From positions 33,182,842 to 33,246,841 of the forward strand of contig NC_089232.1 in assembly GCF_963924675.1 (NCBI RefSeq): a DNA stretch of 64,000 nt, given 5' to 3'. A program made the translations under genes and the position numbers. Positions within the stretch are counted from its first letter, which is position 1, and the number at the start of each line of letters is the position of its first letter. Shown here one piece after another: positions 10,021 through 22,187 of the stretch. This DNA is from Phocoena phocoena. Lineage: Eukaryota > Chordata > Mammalia > Artiodactyla > Phocoenidae. Under the pieces are notes generated by a model. It worked only from the letters and a program-made list of their open reading frames with translations, did not search any database and had not been told where the DNA came from.

Positions 10021-12410
10021 TAGAGACTTTTCTTAAGCATATTAATATAAAAAATTAATAAACAGAAACCTCAGTTAAATAGAGTTGGGAGACTAACAGG
10101 GGGCACTCTCACACCCTGCCACAAAAGCAGAACCCAACGGGAGGAAGGAAGACGTCTTCTTTCCTGGCAAAGACTCAGCCAATGAAAAGGCATGGACTTT
10201 ATGTTTACTATAGCCCTCCTCACTTCCTTCTCCTGTCTGTAAAAGCGGTCTCCTTCCGTTGCTGTTAGGGGACTTGCGCATGGCTTGCCAGGTTGCAGAC
10301 CCTGAATTGCAATTACTGATATTTCATCTGGCAGTCTATTTGTTTCAAGTCAACATGGTGTTTTGGTGTCCAGTCATATTTAAGTGAGCTAGTACCAAGT
10401 TGATTGGATGTTTGGTGTCTTTCTTTCTTCCTTTTTTTTTTTTTTTTTGTCAGCTAGTGGTTTTCACCGTAGAATGATCAGGTAGACCTGGTCATTTTGT
10501 TAGAGGGATGCCAATTGCCAGTATGTATTGGTTTTATTTATGGGTAAGTTTCTCTAGAGGAGAATCCATCAATCTTCTTCGAGAGGAGGTGGTGGTGTGG
10601 GACTGATTGCTAGCATTCTTACCAGAGAGTGATGGAAGGGACTTCACTTATGTCTGAGTCTAGAGTCTGGGAAAAGTTTTCAGAGAATGGAGAGGGATGG
10701 TTGCCTGGATACAGAGGCTGACGGGGAGGATCTGGGATGTAATTGCACCTATAAGTTTGGTACCTGTTTTGTTCAGAGTCAAGACTCTTCCTTTCCTTTC
10801 TTAGCTCTGCAGAATCAATTGACTTACTTCTGGGAAATTAGAAGGAGGAGAATGAGGCAGATCTAATCTAACTAAGGTGGTAGAGCTATGTTTGAGGCAT
10901 CCGTCAGAGACAGTCAGTAACAAAGCTAACGCTCAAGAATTTCTGAAGAGCTCCTACCAACTGTAGTTGTTTTCTTTAATATCCTAATCACCATAGGATA
11001 CAAAATCTAAGTGACTAAATTTAGTAATTTAGTGGGTCTGATCCTACTTTACCTCTTTTCTAGTTGCCAGCTATCAGTTTACCCCCAAAATGTGCAAACA
11101 AGATTCACTGTTCCTAGATAGTCTGCAGGATATTTTTTCCTTCTTCTCTCTTCTCTCTCTTAGAAATTCTGTTTTTGCCTTTATTATTTGACACAGTCTC
11201 TCTTCTGTATGTAAAGTGGACCACATAATTAAATGTCTCTGAGTTACTGCGTGATACTTCTCTTTCTTCTCCATCCATGGGCACTTGGTACTCTGATTTC
11301 TCAGTTAATTTATCCACGCTCTTAACGTTTTTCAAAAATATTTTTTGGCATCTTTTACCCACTACTTTCTTCTCCCTTTCTCTTTTCCCCTGTGAATTAT
11401 TCCTTTACTACATTTTTAGTTCGGTTTTGGGGAAGGTACAGAAACAAATGCCTGTGTTCATTGTTTATGTTTTGGAAGATATTCTTTAAAAAGTAAATAT
11501 CAGCTATAGTTCCTGCTGAAATTAATAGGCCTGTGAAGATAAAGCTAATTAAAAATCCACAACCTGTGAATTTACTAATTGTTTTTTCTTTGAGTGGATT
11601 TTAGCTGATTTTACTGCCTCAGAGTTGGATTCACACAGTTACGTGTTGAAGACGGATGCTGTAACACTATTAATTGGTTCATGCAAATTACTACAGAAAT
11701 GAGAGTTGATTCTGAAAGCAGAGACTTTCTTAATGAATTGAGAACATAATTGTTTCACATTAAAATCACTTGATGGGGAGCTTTTGAAAAAAACAAATGC
11801 CCAATACCAGATGAGTAAAATCAACATCCACGAGGATGGAAACCAGGAGTCGATATCTAAAAACAAAAACAAACAAACAACCCAAACAAAACTAAATTAT
11901 TTCAGTGAACAGGTAGGTTTAGTCACCTCTGGTCTATTCTGAAGAGTAGGTTGTAGCTCACATAACATGATTTTAGGCATTGGTCCTCAAATTTCAGTTG
12001 ATACAAACATTGCCTATAGAGTTCAGTCTCTCTGAGATTTTGATTTGTTAACTGTAGGACTGAGCCTAGCAGTATAACAAGCTTCCCAGGTGATTCTAGA
12101 AAAGGTGGTTTGCAGGTCCTTCACTGACTTAGCATTTTCCAGGAAGACCATCTCTGTCTCTTCAGATTTTCCACTTTATCTTGATTGTCAGATTCCTGAA
12201 ATTTCATGATTAGAAATTTATTCTAAGAATTTGCTTCTGTTGGAATATAAATTTTTCCAGAAATACGTTCTTACTCTGTTTGTACTCACCCATCATATCC
12301 CCATCCCTGTGATGGGGTTATATAGTCTCCTATGGGTACCCTTCTACATTTTCACCTGAAAAAGCAGCACTTTTACTTTTCGATAATTTCATAACACTGT
12401 CATGAGATTG

Positions 12411-12458
12411 TTATATATCAGGGATATATAACTGTTATATATCAGAGATATATCTTAC
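12411..12458. repeat. 24-bp tandem duplication
   Basis: A unit starting TTATATATCAG is repeated with a period of 24 bases (12411 and 12435), with a few differences at the end of the second copy. Confidence 0.6.
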
Positions 12459-12474
12459 TCATCATTATAAGTCA

Positions 12475-12530
12475 GCACCCAGTGTGTTATCTGGCACATA
12501 GTAGATGCTTAGTAAACGCTTATTCATATC
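12475..12530 (+). repeat. L2 or MIR 3' tail fragment
   Basis: The text 'tctggcacatagtagatgct' followed by 'tagtaaacgcttattc' resembles the shared tail of L2 and MIR (GGCACATAGTAGGCGCTCAA). It is short and uncertain. Confidence 0.45.
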
Positions 12531-13851
12531 TGTCTCACACTGTTTAGTAAGAACATGTATTATTTATCAACTCCCTCCTGGAAATAGGATTTGCTAAAAG
12601 GAAATTTGGAGAGTAATGGCAATGCTGTGTGCCTTCAGGAGAGAGGCAAGAGGGTCCACTAGGAAGAAGGACACAGAAAAGGGATGCTGGGGAGGATAGG
12701 GCGATGTTGTCTTCCTTTGAACTTTGCCTCTGATCTGACCATGTGAGACAGTCAGGGGAAGGGAGGAAGCATGCTAGCAGCCAGGTAAAGGATAATTAGT
12801 CTCAGGTCAAACCGTATCATCGGCTCCCATGGTCTCTCCCTGCAACACCACAGCCCACTGCCCACCTGCAGGTGGGGAAGGCAAGGAGGCATTATCTCTA
12901 TTTCACAGACAAAGGTGGTTGATGCCCAGTGGGAATGGGATCACCCACCTGGTTTGGTATGTGATGGTGGTTATAGGGGTTCAGACCCCAAAGCTCCTTA
13001 CCTGAGTAGTCCTTTTCAAGAACTTCCTGTTTCTTCTAAATTTCCACTGAACTTTGAATAATTAGGCAATTTTACATAAGCTTTTGGTTGAACAGCCATG
13101 AGGTAGACTTTACTTCATGTAACTCTAATCCATGTGAGTTTACCTTTTTCTTAGTTCTTCCTTACCTCAGAGAAGTCCTTTCCGTGGAACAGAAGCTTGG
13201 ACCAAGGCAGGGGAGTAATGCATTTGAAAATTAAAGGAACACTTTTGTCTTCACCAATTCTTACATCAGAGTTACTAGATGTAACTTTCAGTTTATTTCT
13301 GTTTGATTAATCTCTACACCCTCAACTAACATTCAGTAAAGTACTTTTTATACATCAGGTATGTGCGGGCAGGGTGAATAAATCAAACTTCATAAATGAA
13401 ATATGATTTAACAAAGAATCCATATTACAGTTTCAGCCTTCTTTTCTCTTCATCTCTGATTCTTTGTCCTGGCAGAGATAGTTCGTGCTTCCCAAATATT
13501 CCCCGTGCTTCCCTTCTTTGATGGGAAACCATATGAATGGTTCCATCTAGTCTAGTGAGAGATGAGCACAAGCGATTGGTGTCACTTCTTGTCGGGGACA
13601 ATTTTGTGCTGGTGGGAACTTTCTCGTGTTCTCCCTCTCCCCAAGTGGAGGAAGGGGTGGGGTGGCAGCAGAGGAGGTGGCCGGGTGGGCCCAGGGAAAC
13701 CGTGATTCCCTGAGTCACTGTGGGAAGAGAAATAAGGAGAACGGCCTCACTTGCCTCAAATAGGGACATGAGTGAGAAATAATCACTGCCGTGTTAACCA
13801 TAGAGGTTTCAGGATTTATTTGCCAGTGTGGTAGAACCTAGTCTATCCTGA

Positions 13852-14410
13852 TGTAGGGGAGCAAAACTTCCCACCCCAAAATATCTCTTTGGCATGTGGA
13901 ATATTTCGAGCTGAAAAAAATCAAGACCCAAAAGAGGGAGAAACCTTGACTTTCCCCCAACCTGCCTAAAAAATGTAGATAGAGGATCTGTTTCAGAACG
14001 GGAGGCTTCATCAGAGATCGGTAGAGTTTGAACTACTTGTGTAGACAGGGAAGAACCTAGCAAAGTCTGTCTGTTAAAATTCTTCTCCGTGTCCGTTGTC
14101 TCTGCATGGCCCAGGGAACGTTTGTTTACCAAACATTTGCTTTTCCATCTCCAAGTCAGCTGCCTCCCTCCCCTTTGAAGTTCCAAACCACTACCCCCAA
14201 CATCCTCTTTTGTCTTTAACTGAAGATGGTATTTAAGGTGATGGCTTCAGCCATTTTGGTGAGTTAATCGGTTTTCCTGGTCTCTCCCATGGAGACATGT
14301 TATTAAACTTCTGTTTGATTTTCTCCTGTTAATCTGTCTCATGTCAATTTAATTCTTGGACCAGCCAGAAGAATCTAGAAGAGTCGAGGAAAATTTCTTC
14401 CTCCCCAACA
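13852..14410 (+). mobile_element. Solo LTR of a class I endogenous retrovirus, 559 bp
   Basis: The segment begins TGTAGGGGAG and ends CTCCCCAACA, giving imperfect inverted termini with TG and CA ends. A 4-bp target duplication, ctga, lies at 13848-13851 and 14411-14414, typical of gammaretrovirus-like integration. A TATA-like TATTTAAG near 14230 and an ATTAAA polyadenylation signal near 14302 lie in the expected order for the plus strand. No internal retroviral genes adjoin, so this is a recombined solo LTR. A 125-codon minus-strand open frame over it is a shadow. Confidence 0.78.
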
Positions 14411-14414
14411 CTGA

Positions 14415-15319
14415 GTAATAAATACTTCCCTTTCTCTTTATGAATATAGTTGAGGAGAATATGACACCTGTGTTTCCCAAACTTGAGAATGTACAGAGCA
14501 CTTCTCAAAGGAAAAAAGAAAAAGCCTCTTGGCCCATTTTATTTAATAATTGTTTTAGGTAAGTACATACATAAAATTAAGGAAAAATTCTTATACTTAT
14601 AGCTTTTATGTAAATCTAACACTCTCCGCCCCCCAAATTAAAAATCATATAGAAAGGCTAAATCAATTCATTTTGTAATTGATAACATTTGTGTTGAAAT
14701 AAAAGCATGTGCATTATCTTTCGTAGTTGAGAAATACAATGTCAAGTTCAATTTTACGTATTATTTGTTGCTCTGTGTTGACTAAAATGACTTTTATGCA
14801 GAGAAAGCCTGGTTGCATAAGAATGCTGTAGAAAATTGCTTTAAAAACTTCAGGCCCTGCTTTTCTAGCTCAGGATAATTGGACTTTTCTCTTAGCCCAA
14901 ACTCTGCCTGGAGGCAATCCTCAAATGCCTCAAATGCCTATTTCAATACTCATTCTATTAGCTGTCTCATTCATTAGAGGGAAAGGTTAGTACTGCATTG
15001 TTAGTTAAACCTGCATTAAGTGGATATCTAATCCAATTATTGTTTGAATTAAGACAGAGTATTTGTTGTGTATTTGCTACTGGTTCTTGCTAATCAGCAT
15101 TTTTAAGCAGTTCACAGGAATTCAGGATCCACCCAGTGAATCTGCTTGCAGTGGGTTTGTCCAGAGTGCCAGAGCAAGGCTCTTCTGAGTTAGGTGTGCC
15201 CAAAAGCCTATCGTCTTTCTAGTAAAAGAGAACAAAATTACAAAATTTTCATGGGTCATTATTTTGGACCTTTGAGAATACGTCCAAAGAACTAAGAGTT
15301 TATGGACTTCTAATTAGTA
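14415..15319. other. Unassigned non-coding sequence
   Basis: AT-rich ordinary sequence. No gene or clear repeat is recognised. Confidence 0.4.
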
Positions 15320-15324
15320 CAATA

Positions 15325-15525
15325 CTTGAATTTGGGCTTTTGGAATCAGACAAACCTGGATTCTAATCTTGAGGTCATCATATAACCTTGGGCAGATGAC
15401 TTACCCTGAGTCCCTGTTTATTTGTTGTAAGGTGGACATAATACTTACTATGAAATATTGGGATGATTTGATGAGATATACATGTTCAGCACATGGCATA
15501 TGGTGTCATTAAATAAATGGAAGCC
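15325..15525 (+). repeat. MIR SINE, plus strand
   Basis: The core order is clear: 'ggaatcagacaaacctggat', 'tataaccttgggcagatgac', then 'ggtggacataatacttacta', then 'tgagatatacatgttcagca' and 'ataaatggaagcc'. It is close to full length. Confidence 0.75.
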
Positions 15526-15529
15526 GTAA

Positions 15530-16114
15530 TTGCTACTCCCCTGGTTTACTTTTCTTATCAGTCTATCTGGGTGGGTCAGTCTGGTTTCTTTCATTTTGTT
15601 TTCTTATTCTAACATCCTAAGGTGGTTTCTGAGGCTTGGAGGAAAAAAACATATCTATCTGCATAGTATTAACCTTAAAAATGATCCAGATTTTGTTTTA
15701 GCAGCTAATCTCCTGGTCAGCTGCATTAGTCTTTGGTAGACTAGTTGAGATGGAAATTCTCTGAACGTGTAAGATTGAAAAATATAGACAGCCTGTTTAG
15801 AAATAAGAATTATTTAATAATCAAGGGTATTATTTAGAAAATGTTTTAGGTGTCTCTTTTCTCCTTATTGAAGTACAGAAATGCATATACTATATATATA
15901 CCTTTTCTCTCCATTTTTGGGGAGACATTTAGCTATCACTATGATAATCTATACTTGACATTTTCCAGTTTTGTCAGTAACTTTACTCTGTCCCAAGGAG
16001 TTCTTTACTCTGTCCCAAGGAATTCCCAAGAAGAGCAGTCTCTGGTTTATAAACTCTGAAACATAAGTCATCCTTTGTGTGTCCTGGCCTTCATCAATGC
16101 TATGGCGCTACCCT
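15530..16114. other. Unassigned sequence with a 22-bp tandem duplication
   Basis: No gene or named repeat is found. A 22-bp unit starting CTTTACTCTGTCCCAAGGA occurs at 15981-16002 and 16003-16024 with one difference. Confidence 0.5.
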
Positions 16115-16119
16115 CATGG

Positions 16120-16504
16120 TGTAAGGTCGGATCTTAACAAACGGCACCGCGAAACAGAGGAAAGCTTCAAGTGAGCTTTATTAGGGAGCGCTCCCGGGCG
16201 AGGTTCACTGGTCCGAGAGAAAGGGGCCAGAGAAGTCGCACCCGGGCGAGGGTTGGGCAAGATTTTATAGGGGAAGAAGGGAAAGGGGTGTGGTGAATCT
16301 GGGAGGGCGCAGGGTATTCCTTATTTGGTGGTCTTTTCGGGTATCCCGGGGGAGCGTTAGTCCCGCCCCTCGAAAGGCGGGAAAGCTGGGCCGGGTTCAA
16401 AGTCCCCAGGTCAGTTCCTGGAACTGGGTGGTCCGGAGAGTTTCGGTCTGATGCAACCTGTGAATCTGATTGTGTTCCCCTGCCTCGGGACAGTTGGCCT
16501 TACA
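16120..16504 (-). mobile_element. Solo LTR of a class I endogenous retrovirus, 385 bp, minus strand
   Basis: The ends are perfect inverted repeats, TGTAAGG and CCTTACA. A 5-bp target duplication, catgg, flanks it at 16115-16119 and 16505-16509. Read on the minus strand, a TATA box (TATAAAA, at about 16264-16270) precedes an AATAAA polyadenylation signal (at about 16178-16183) by roughly 80-90 bp, so U3, R and U5 are all present. The element is GC- and CpG-rich compared with its surroundings. No viral coding sequence adjoins. Confidence 0.85.
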
Positions 16505-16509
16505 CATGG

Positions 16510-17165
16510 GGGTTGTAATTTCGAGCTTTTAACATATCTAAGTCCAGAAATGGGGAGGAAAAAGAAGAACTCATGAGAGAGACTCGATGTTTCCTATGAT
16601 CAGTTCCTAGTTTAGACTTCTAGGCAGTTTACCCTGTATGAGGTAGCCATTTACCCAGGAGGGTCAGCTTATTGCCTGAGTCTCTTCATTTTACTGTAGA
16701 GAATTTCAGTTAGTTGAGCAATGGAGATTCAGGAGGGCTAACCAATTTCATCTTCTAAAAAATGCCACAACTTTTGAAAATGTTAGAGGCTAACAAACAT
16801 CCATACCTTACTGTGAACTAATTCTTTTAGGTTCCTTTCCTCTGAAAACCTAGCTTGGCTCCCTCGTCTCTGAAGAACTTATTATTTTGATTGATGGGAA
16901 GGCAGCGAGAGAACTTTGGATCGTGGAACACTGTCAGAGTCAAACAGACCTGGGCAGATTCCTGCATGGGGGCTGAGGGCATCTTGAGGCCAGAGACCCC
17001 AGAGGAGAGGGACACTAGTAAAGTTATAAAGAAGTGGAAGATATCAGAAAGAAACTTTTTATCAACAATAAACTCTCTTTTAACATTTGCCTAAAGTGGT
17101 CCTTGATACCAAGAAAGGAGTCATGGGAAAAGTTAGGAAAGAGAAAATTCTTTTACCTTTTTTTA
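16510..17165. other. Unassigned non-coding sequence
   Basis: No gene, RNA or named repeat is recognised between the solo LTR and the next SINE. Confidence 0.4.
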
Positions 17166-17174
17166 AGAGACTTC

Positions 17175-17373
17175 ATTTTTCTTCTTTTTTTCCGTGGTAC
17201 ATGGGCCTCTCACTGCTGTGGCCTCTCCCATTGCAGAGCACAAGCTCTGGACGCGCAGGCTTAGCGGCCATGGCCCACGGACCCAGCCACTACGCAGCAC
17301 GTGGGATCCTCCCGGACTGGGGCACGAACCCGCGTCCCCTGCATCAGCAGGCGGACTCTCAACCACTGTGCCC
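17175..17373 (-). mobile_element. CHR SINE, 5'-truncated, minus strand
   Basis: A CTTC/T-rich tail precedes a CHR body that stops at 'ccactgtgccc', lacking the final dozen or so bases of the SINE 5' end. A 9-bp duplication, agagacttc, lies at 17166-17174 and 17374-17382, so the truncation happened at insertion. It is more diverged than most other copies here and has lost several CpGs. Confidence 0.85.
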
Positions 17374-17384
17374 AGAGACTTCTT

Positions 17385-18025
17385 ACATCCTGTCATAATC
17401 TTCCCTGAGAGGGGACCTTGAGAAAATCAACATCTTAACTTTGCATTCTCTCATCTGTAAAATGGGTTGAATGTTCCTGCTGTACATTTAAAAGGAAGGC
17501 TGTAGAGATGAAACGTGAAGCTGCTTTGAAAGGGCAAAATGCTATGCAAATGTGAGGAGTTACCATATTGATGCTGGGGTAGACAACCAACCACATGGAA
17601 ACTAGCTCTTTCTCTCTTGTCACTAGCAAGGAATTCTGGGAGGTGCATATTGCATTGGCATGACTGCAGGAGAAACTGCTTTCTTCCTGTTCGGTCTTGT
17701 CTTCACCTGTGAAGTGGAACCTTTTTATGGACAGCCGTTAGTTTCTCTTCAAGGAGTGAAAAAATAGAGCTGAGTCTCTGCTAACGTTTTTCCCTTTGAT
17801 TTTTTTATCCTTTGTAAAAGGGATACATTTTGAGTCCCTTTCAAGTTTCTCCCAGGTCCTGCTGAGCCCTGAGTATAGTTTCCGAGCAAATCAAACCGGA
17901 TTGTTGAGACTTGAAAGCCTCTGTAGGCTGAGCTGAGGATTACCTGGGGCAGAGCAGCATGACTCCTCTGCAGGTGTTGATGGACACAGGATCGTGTGTT
18001 GCTTTAGGCTGGAGCACGTGTCCTG
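17385..18025. other. Unassigned non-coding sequence
   Basis: Nothing recognisable. There is one short MIR-like snippet ('tctcatctgtaaaatgggtt') near 17450, too short to call by itself. Confidence 0.4.
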
Positions 18026-18029
18026 TGAT

Positions 18030-18235
18030 GGAGGGGGGCCTCTGTGTTCTATTCCTGACTCTAGTATTGCTTGCTGTTGTGATATCAGGCAGGCATCTTT
18101 TCCTGCTACTTGTCTTTCCTCATCTGCAAAATGGGGACAATACCTGTGCCTTCATCAGACAGGGTATTAAATGAATGAGGTAAAATGAGTCAGACCCAGT
18201 GAATACTCAATACTGTCAGCTATTACGAGTGTCTA
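18030..18235 (+). repeat. MIR SINE, plus strand
   Basis: It contains 'ttcctcatctgcaaaatggg', 'gacaatacctgtgccttcat', 'gtattaaatgaatgaggtaa' and the tail 'agtgaatactcaatactgtc'. It is near full length but diverged in the 5' half. Confidence 0.75.
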
Positions 18236-18239
18236 AGGA

Positions 18240-19345
18240 TCCTTAACTCCTTGGTTGGGAGAGGCTGTGGCTGGAGAACTTGAGGCTGGAGATTTAGGAC
18301 CCTATGGAAAATAAAAACTGAAACTAAGATAAAGCATTATTGGTGCTAAATACTTTACGACAATGGGAAAATGGAACTTGACAAAGCTGATTTTGTTATT
18401 AACTTCAGAAACTCATCTGCTACAAAATGGTAGCAGACCTACATTAAGATGCCAAGCCCTTGTGTTGGCAGCTCTGTACCTACTTGACTTTCTGGGATAA
18501 TTTGGGATGGATTTTCTATTGTGTTGAAATATGAGGGAGAGAGCAAAATCCTCTTAAATCTAGATACTCCCCATTTTATGGGACAAGACAAAAGGATGCA
18601 TGAGATGTGAACATCGGAGTATCCCAAGGAGTAGACTGAGACTGTCAAGGGTTTAAGACTTTCAAATAATCTTTATTTCCACTGATGCTTTGTTTTCAAT
18701 ACAGTACCGTGCTATCACTGCAGAAAGATGCCACTTATAAATGATGACTCTGAAAAGTTATTTGTCAAAATTCAAGTAACTGAAGCAAACACTCTTCTGC
18801 ACTTGACATTTGTTTGGCTAATTTTCATTTGTCTGTACAGTATAATAAAGTGAGTTGTAATCACATGTACTATATAAGCTCAGAATACATTTTATCCTTT
18901 TATCCCAGAGCCTGTTTTTTGATTTTTGTGTGAAAGGAAAGAGTTTATTCTATTTTCTGGGGTGCTATCTCCATCCCTAGAATTTTCCTGAACTGTGGCT
19001 AGAATTAGGCTTTCATCGTACTTCCCAAGTGTTGTTACCACTCTTGGAATGAAGATGAAGGATTCCCTTGATCCTCTCCTTTGCCCGATGCTTCCTCACT
19101 AGCAGAGGGCTTGCAGAAGGAGGCAGGGTCGGGGGCAGGTCCATTCTAGGGTGTGGCTTCTCTCAGCGCCCCCACTCTCTTTCTCTTTCAAGTAAAGTGG
19201 GTTATGGCTCCAGAATTTTCTTAGATTGTACAGAGACTGGTTCCTTCTCCTTGGGACTGTTCCCCCAGTGTCATACCAAGACTTGGAGAGCCTCTCTCCT
19301 TCTAACCAAGGCTTAATCGACCCCAAGAATTCTGGGGCCTGTCTT
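18240..19345. other. Unassigned non-coding sequence
   Basis: No gene, RNA or named repeat is recognised. Open frames are under 85 codons. Confidence 0.4.
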
Positions 19346-19351
19346 GATTTT

Positions 19352-19580
19352 TTTGTTGTTGTTGTTTACAGTATTATTTTTATTTAACGTCTTTATTGGA
19401 GTATAATTGCTTTACAATGGTGTGTTAGTTTCTGCTGTATAACAAAGTGGATCAGCTATACATATACATATATCCCCATATCTCCTCCTTCTTGTGTCTC
19501 CCTCCCACCCCTCTAGGTGGTCACAAAGCACCGAGCTGATCTCCCTGTGCTATGCGGCTGCTTCCCACCAGCTATCTGTC
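19352..19580 (-). mobile_element. L1 3' untranslated end, minus strand
   Basis: A T/GTT-rich tail is followed by 'aacgtctttattggagtata' and 'attgctttacaatggtgtgt', the reverse complement of the cetartiodactyl L1 3' end. It continues to 'ccagctatctgtctt' and is strongly 5'-truncated. A possible 6-bp duplication (tgtctt) flanks it. Confidence 0.85.
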
Positions 19581-19581
19581 T

Positions 19582-21936
19582 TTCTTTAAATCATATACAA
19601 GTAGGGCTCTTCTCCTCCTCACATTTCTCATAAAGAGACTTCTTCCCCATTGTGTATAAACAGGGAGTTTGAGAGTGAACAGTTTGGATTTCCCCCACTC
19701 CATTTTCTCCTCTCCTAGGGTTGAGGTCGTTAATTGGGTTGCTGAGAGGCTGCCATCCATGGGGCTATATGAAAGGTCATGGCCTGGTGCCTCTGCCTGT
19801 GTCCAGAGCCGGTGGGTACACGTACTTCCTGTCTCCATGTGATCATCAGACTAAACAAGATGTTCACTCTAGACTTTGGCATCTCTGCCTACTACTGGGC
19901 CATGTGTTAGGATAGGTTCTCTAGACTGTTCTTACAGACAGGTCCCAAGGACTAGATTTGAAGTTGGAGAAGGAATCTGGCTCTCCCCACAAGCTTCATC
20001 AGGCAACCCAGTCTTTGGGGCTGATTCAGCATTTGTTTGGATATTAATAAAACGAATGCCTTGGCATCCCCTTTCATTTATGATCCTTGAGTAGATTGGC
20101 TCAGTTGCTGAGAACCCAGGAGGGAAGAGGAGCGAGACTTAGGCCATGACCACAAATCCTCTCGTGAGATCTGAACCTGGGGTAGCGTTGTTTCCACCTC
20201 CTCAGCTGCTCTAACCTCCAGCCAGGTGTGGACCTTGCCCCTCCTTCTCTCTGCCCAGGCAGGCTTTGTGTAAAGAAGCTTTGTTTTTGTTCCAGAAGGA
20301 TGGCCTTGACGATTTCCATCCCACTCTCCTAAACTTGGGTTGAGTCTATGGAGGAGCTTCTAGGAAACAGGATTGACTGGAAAGGGAGAAAAAACTACAG
20401 TTTCTGGAGAACGTGATTTCCCTACAGGCCTGTTGGGAAAAAGGGGGATACTTGTACTCATTCTGGGAAGTGGGGTTTTTCATCTGAAAATCCTAGGGCT
20501 GCCATGAGTAACATGGGGCTGACACTATGGTCACCCACTGTATATAAAATTCCAGGTAAGAAAGAAAACAGGAAAAGGTGATGGCAGTGTTGAAGGAGAG
20601 GGGTAAGAGTCTACACAATGGGTTTTTCTTAGGACCCCACTTAAGGTACTATAGATACTGAAGGGAAATGGCAATGGAGATTCCCTAGAGCAGGGAAAGC
20701 ACATTGGTGACAGGTGCCCAGGTACATTGGAACCATTTGGAGGCCACTTCCTGTTGGCTTGGATAGAGAAGAAAATGGCAGCTGAAGAGATACCCTGGTG
20801 AACTCAGCCTTTCACAGAGGGGGACAACTGAGCACTGGGGCCCACAGGGACAAGGGGCAGCTGGTGGGGCTGAGCTCTAGAATACAGAGCTTGCTGTCTC
20901 CTCATGTGATGTATTTCCATTTAGGTGAGTGTGGTCCAAGGTCAATCCTGTGACAGCTGCCTTCATTGAGCAGAAACTGATGGGGAACGCAGTAGGATTG
21001 GAAGGTGTGTGGTCCAGTAAGAGAAAAAGCAAAGGTTCCTCTGAGCATCCCTCTGAATGCTGAGGAGAAGGACGGCTGGGGAGAGCCATATGTATTTAAA
21101 TTCTGTAAGGTTATAAGATCTGAAGTGATTGTCCTGGGAGAACAGCGTGAAATGGCTGTTGAGTCCAAACCAGGGCTATTTTTTTTTTATTAAATATTAA
21201 TGCCACATATTTCTGCGGGGTTCATAGAACAGATGTTAGGCCTGACACTGTGGTGATTTAATTGACTAAGAATATTCCCTGTCATTTTTATCAATGTCTG
21301 GCTTTCCAATGGTTGTTAAATAGGAAGATATAAAACACAGGAAGGGATAATTAATACTCTGTTTCCGTCCGTGGTTACCTGCTGATATGGCCCCCTAGAG
21401 AAGGAGGAGCTTTCTCCTGAGTATTTTTCTTGGAGGCAGAGACAGGCTGAGCTGACCCAGTCTCTCTGCTAATTGTTCCACTGAGCCTCTAGCTGGAGAA
21501 CAGCCCACCCTCTGAGCACAGTTCTTTCTTTCCTGTTGGTTTTAAGGAAATAAGCAAATTTTAAATAAGTTTTGCTTTAGTGGCCAAAACTCCTAGGGAT
21601 TCTGACTTTTCCTTCTTTTTCTAAACCCTACCCTACCTCCCCAAGTCATGCTAGATTTAAAACAACAACATCAACATCAACATCAAAACAACAAAAATCT
21701 CTTCAACAGCCAAAATCTTTGCCGAGGGACCTCTCCACGTAGAATCCAAGGAAGCGGATAGAAGTTATTCTGAGCAAATTCACAGTGACATAAAATGTAG
21801 CTTAGGGTGATTTAGCAACAGGAAATATTTGCTAAGTAGAAAGCTCAGGGAAGAACCATTCTAAAATAATTCTTGGTCAGGTACAGCTTATAATGGGCCT
21901 ATTCATAGAAAAAAAAAGTCCAAGGTCCCTTCCTCA
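19582..21936. other. Unassigned non-coding sequence
   Basis: No gene is found. There is a CAA/CATCAA-rich run at about 21660-21697 and a T run at 21179-21190. Open frames are under 90 codons and without known motifs. Confidence 0.45.
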
Positions 21937-21950
21937 CAAAAATTACTTTA

Positions 21951-22142
21951 GGGGCTTCCCTGGTGGCGCAGTGGTTGAGAGTCCGCCTGCCGATGCAGGG
22001 GACGCGGGTTCGTGCCCCGGTCTGGGAAGATCCCACATGCCGCGGAGCGGCTGGGCCCGTGAGCCATGGCCGCTGAGCCTGCGCGTCCGGAGCCTGTCCT
22101 CCGCAACGGGAGAGGCCACAACAGTGAGAGGCCCGCGTAACG

Positions 22143-22174
<32 letters not shown>
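21951..22174 (+). mobile_element. CHR SINE, full length, plus strand
   Basis: The SINE begins GGGGCTTCCCTGGTGGCGCA and runs through the CpG-rich body to an A tail of about 35 bases. A perfect 13-bp duplication, aaaaattacttta, lies at 21938-21950 and 22175-22187. The intact CpGs and the long pure tail suggest a young insertion. Confidence 0.95.
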
Positions 22175-22181
<7 letters not shown>

Positions 22182-22187
22182 ACTTTA

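Larger units (their letters stand above)
10030..13845. other. Unassigned non-coding sequence
   Basis: No gene is found. It holds a T run at 10431-10448, an AAAC-rich run at about 11860-11890, a 24-bp tandem duplication at 12411-12458, an L2/MIR-like tail near 12475-12530, and weak MIR-like text near 12885-12960. Open frames are under 130 codons without recognisable domains. Confidence 0.45.

Noticed and set aside
21951..22030. tRNA-like head of CHR SINEs as a tRNA gene
   Set aside because: The box A and B-like sequence is part of SINEs with A tails and target duplications. No complete cloverleaf tRNA stands alone.
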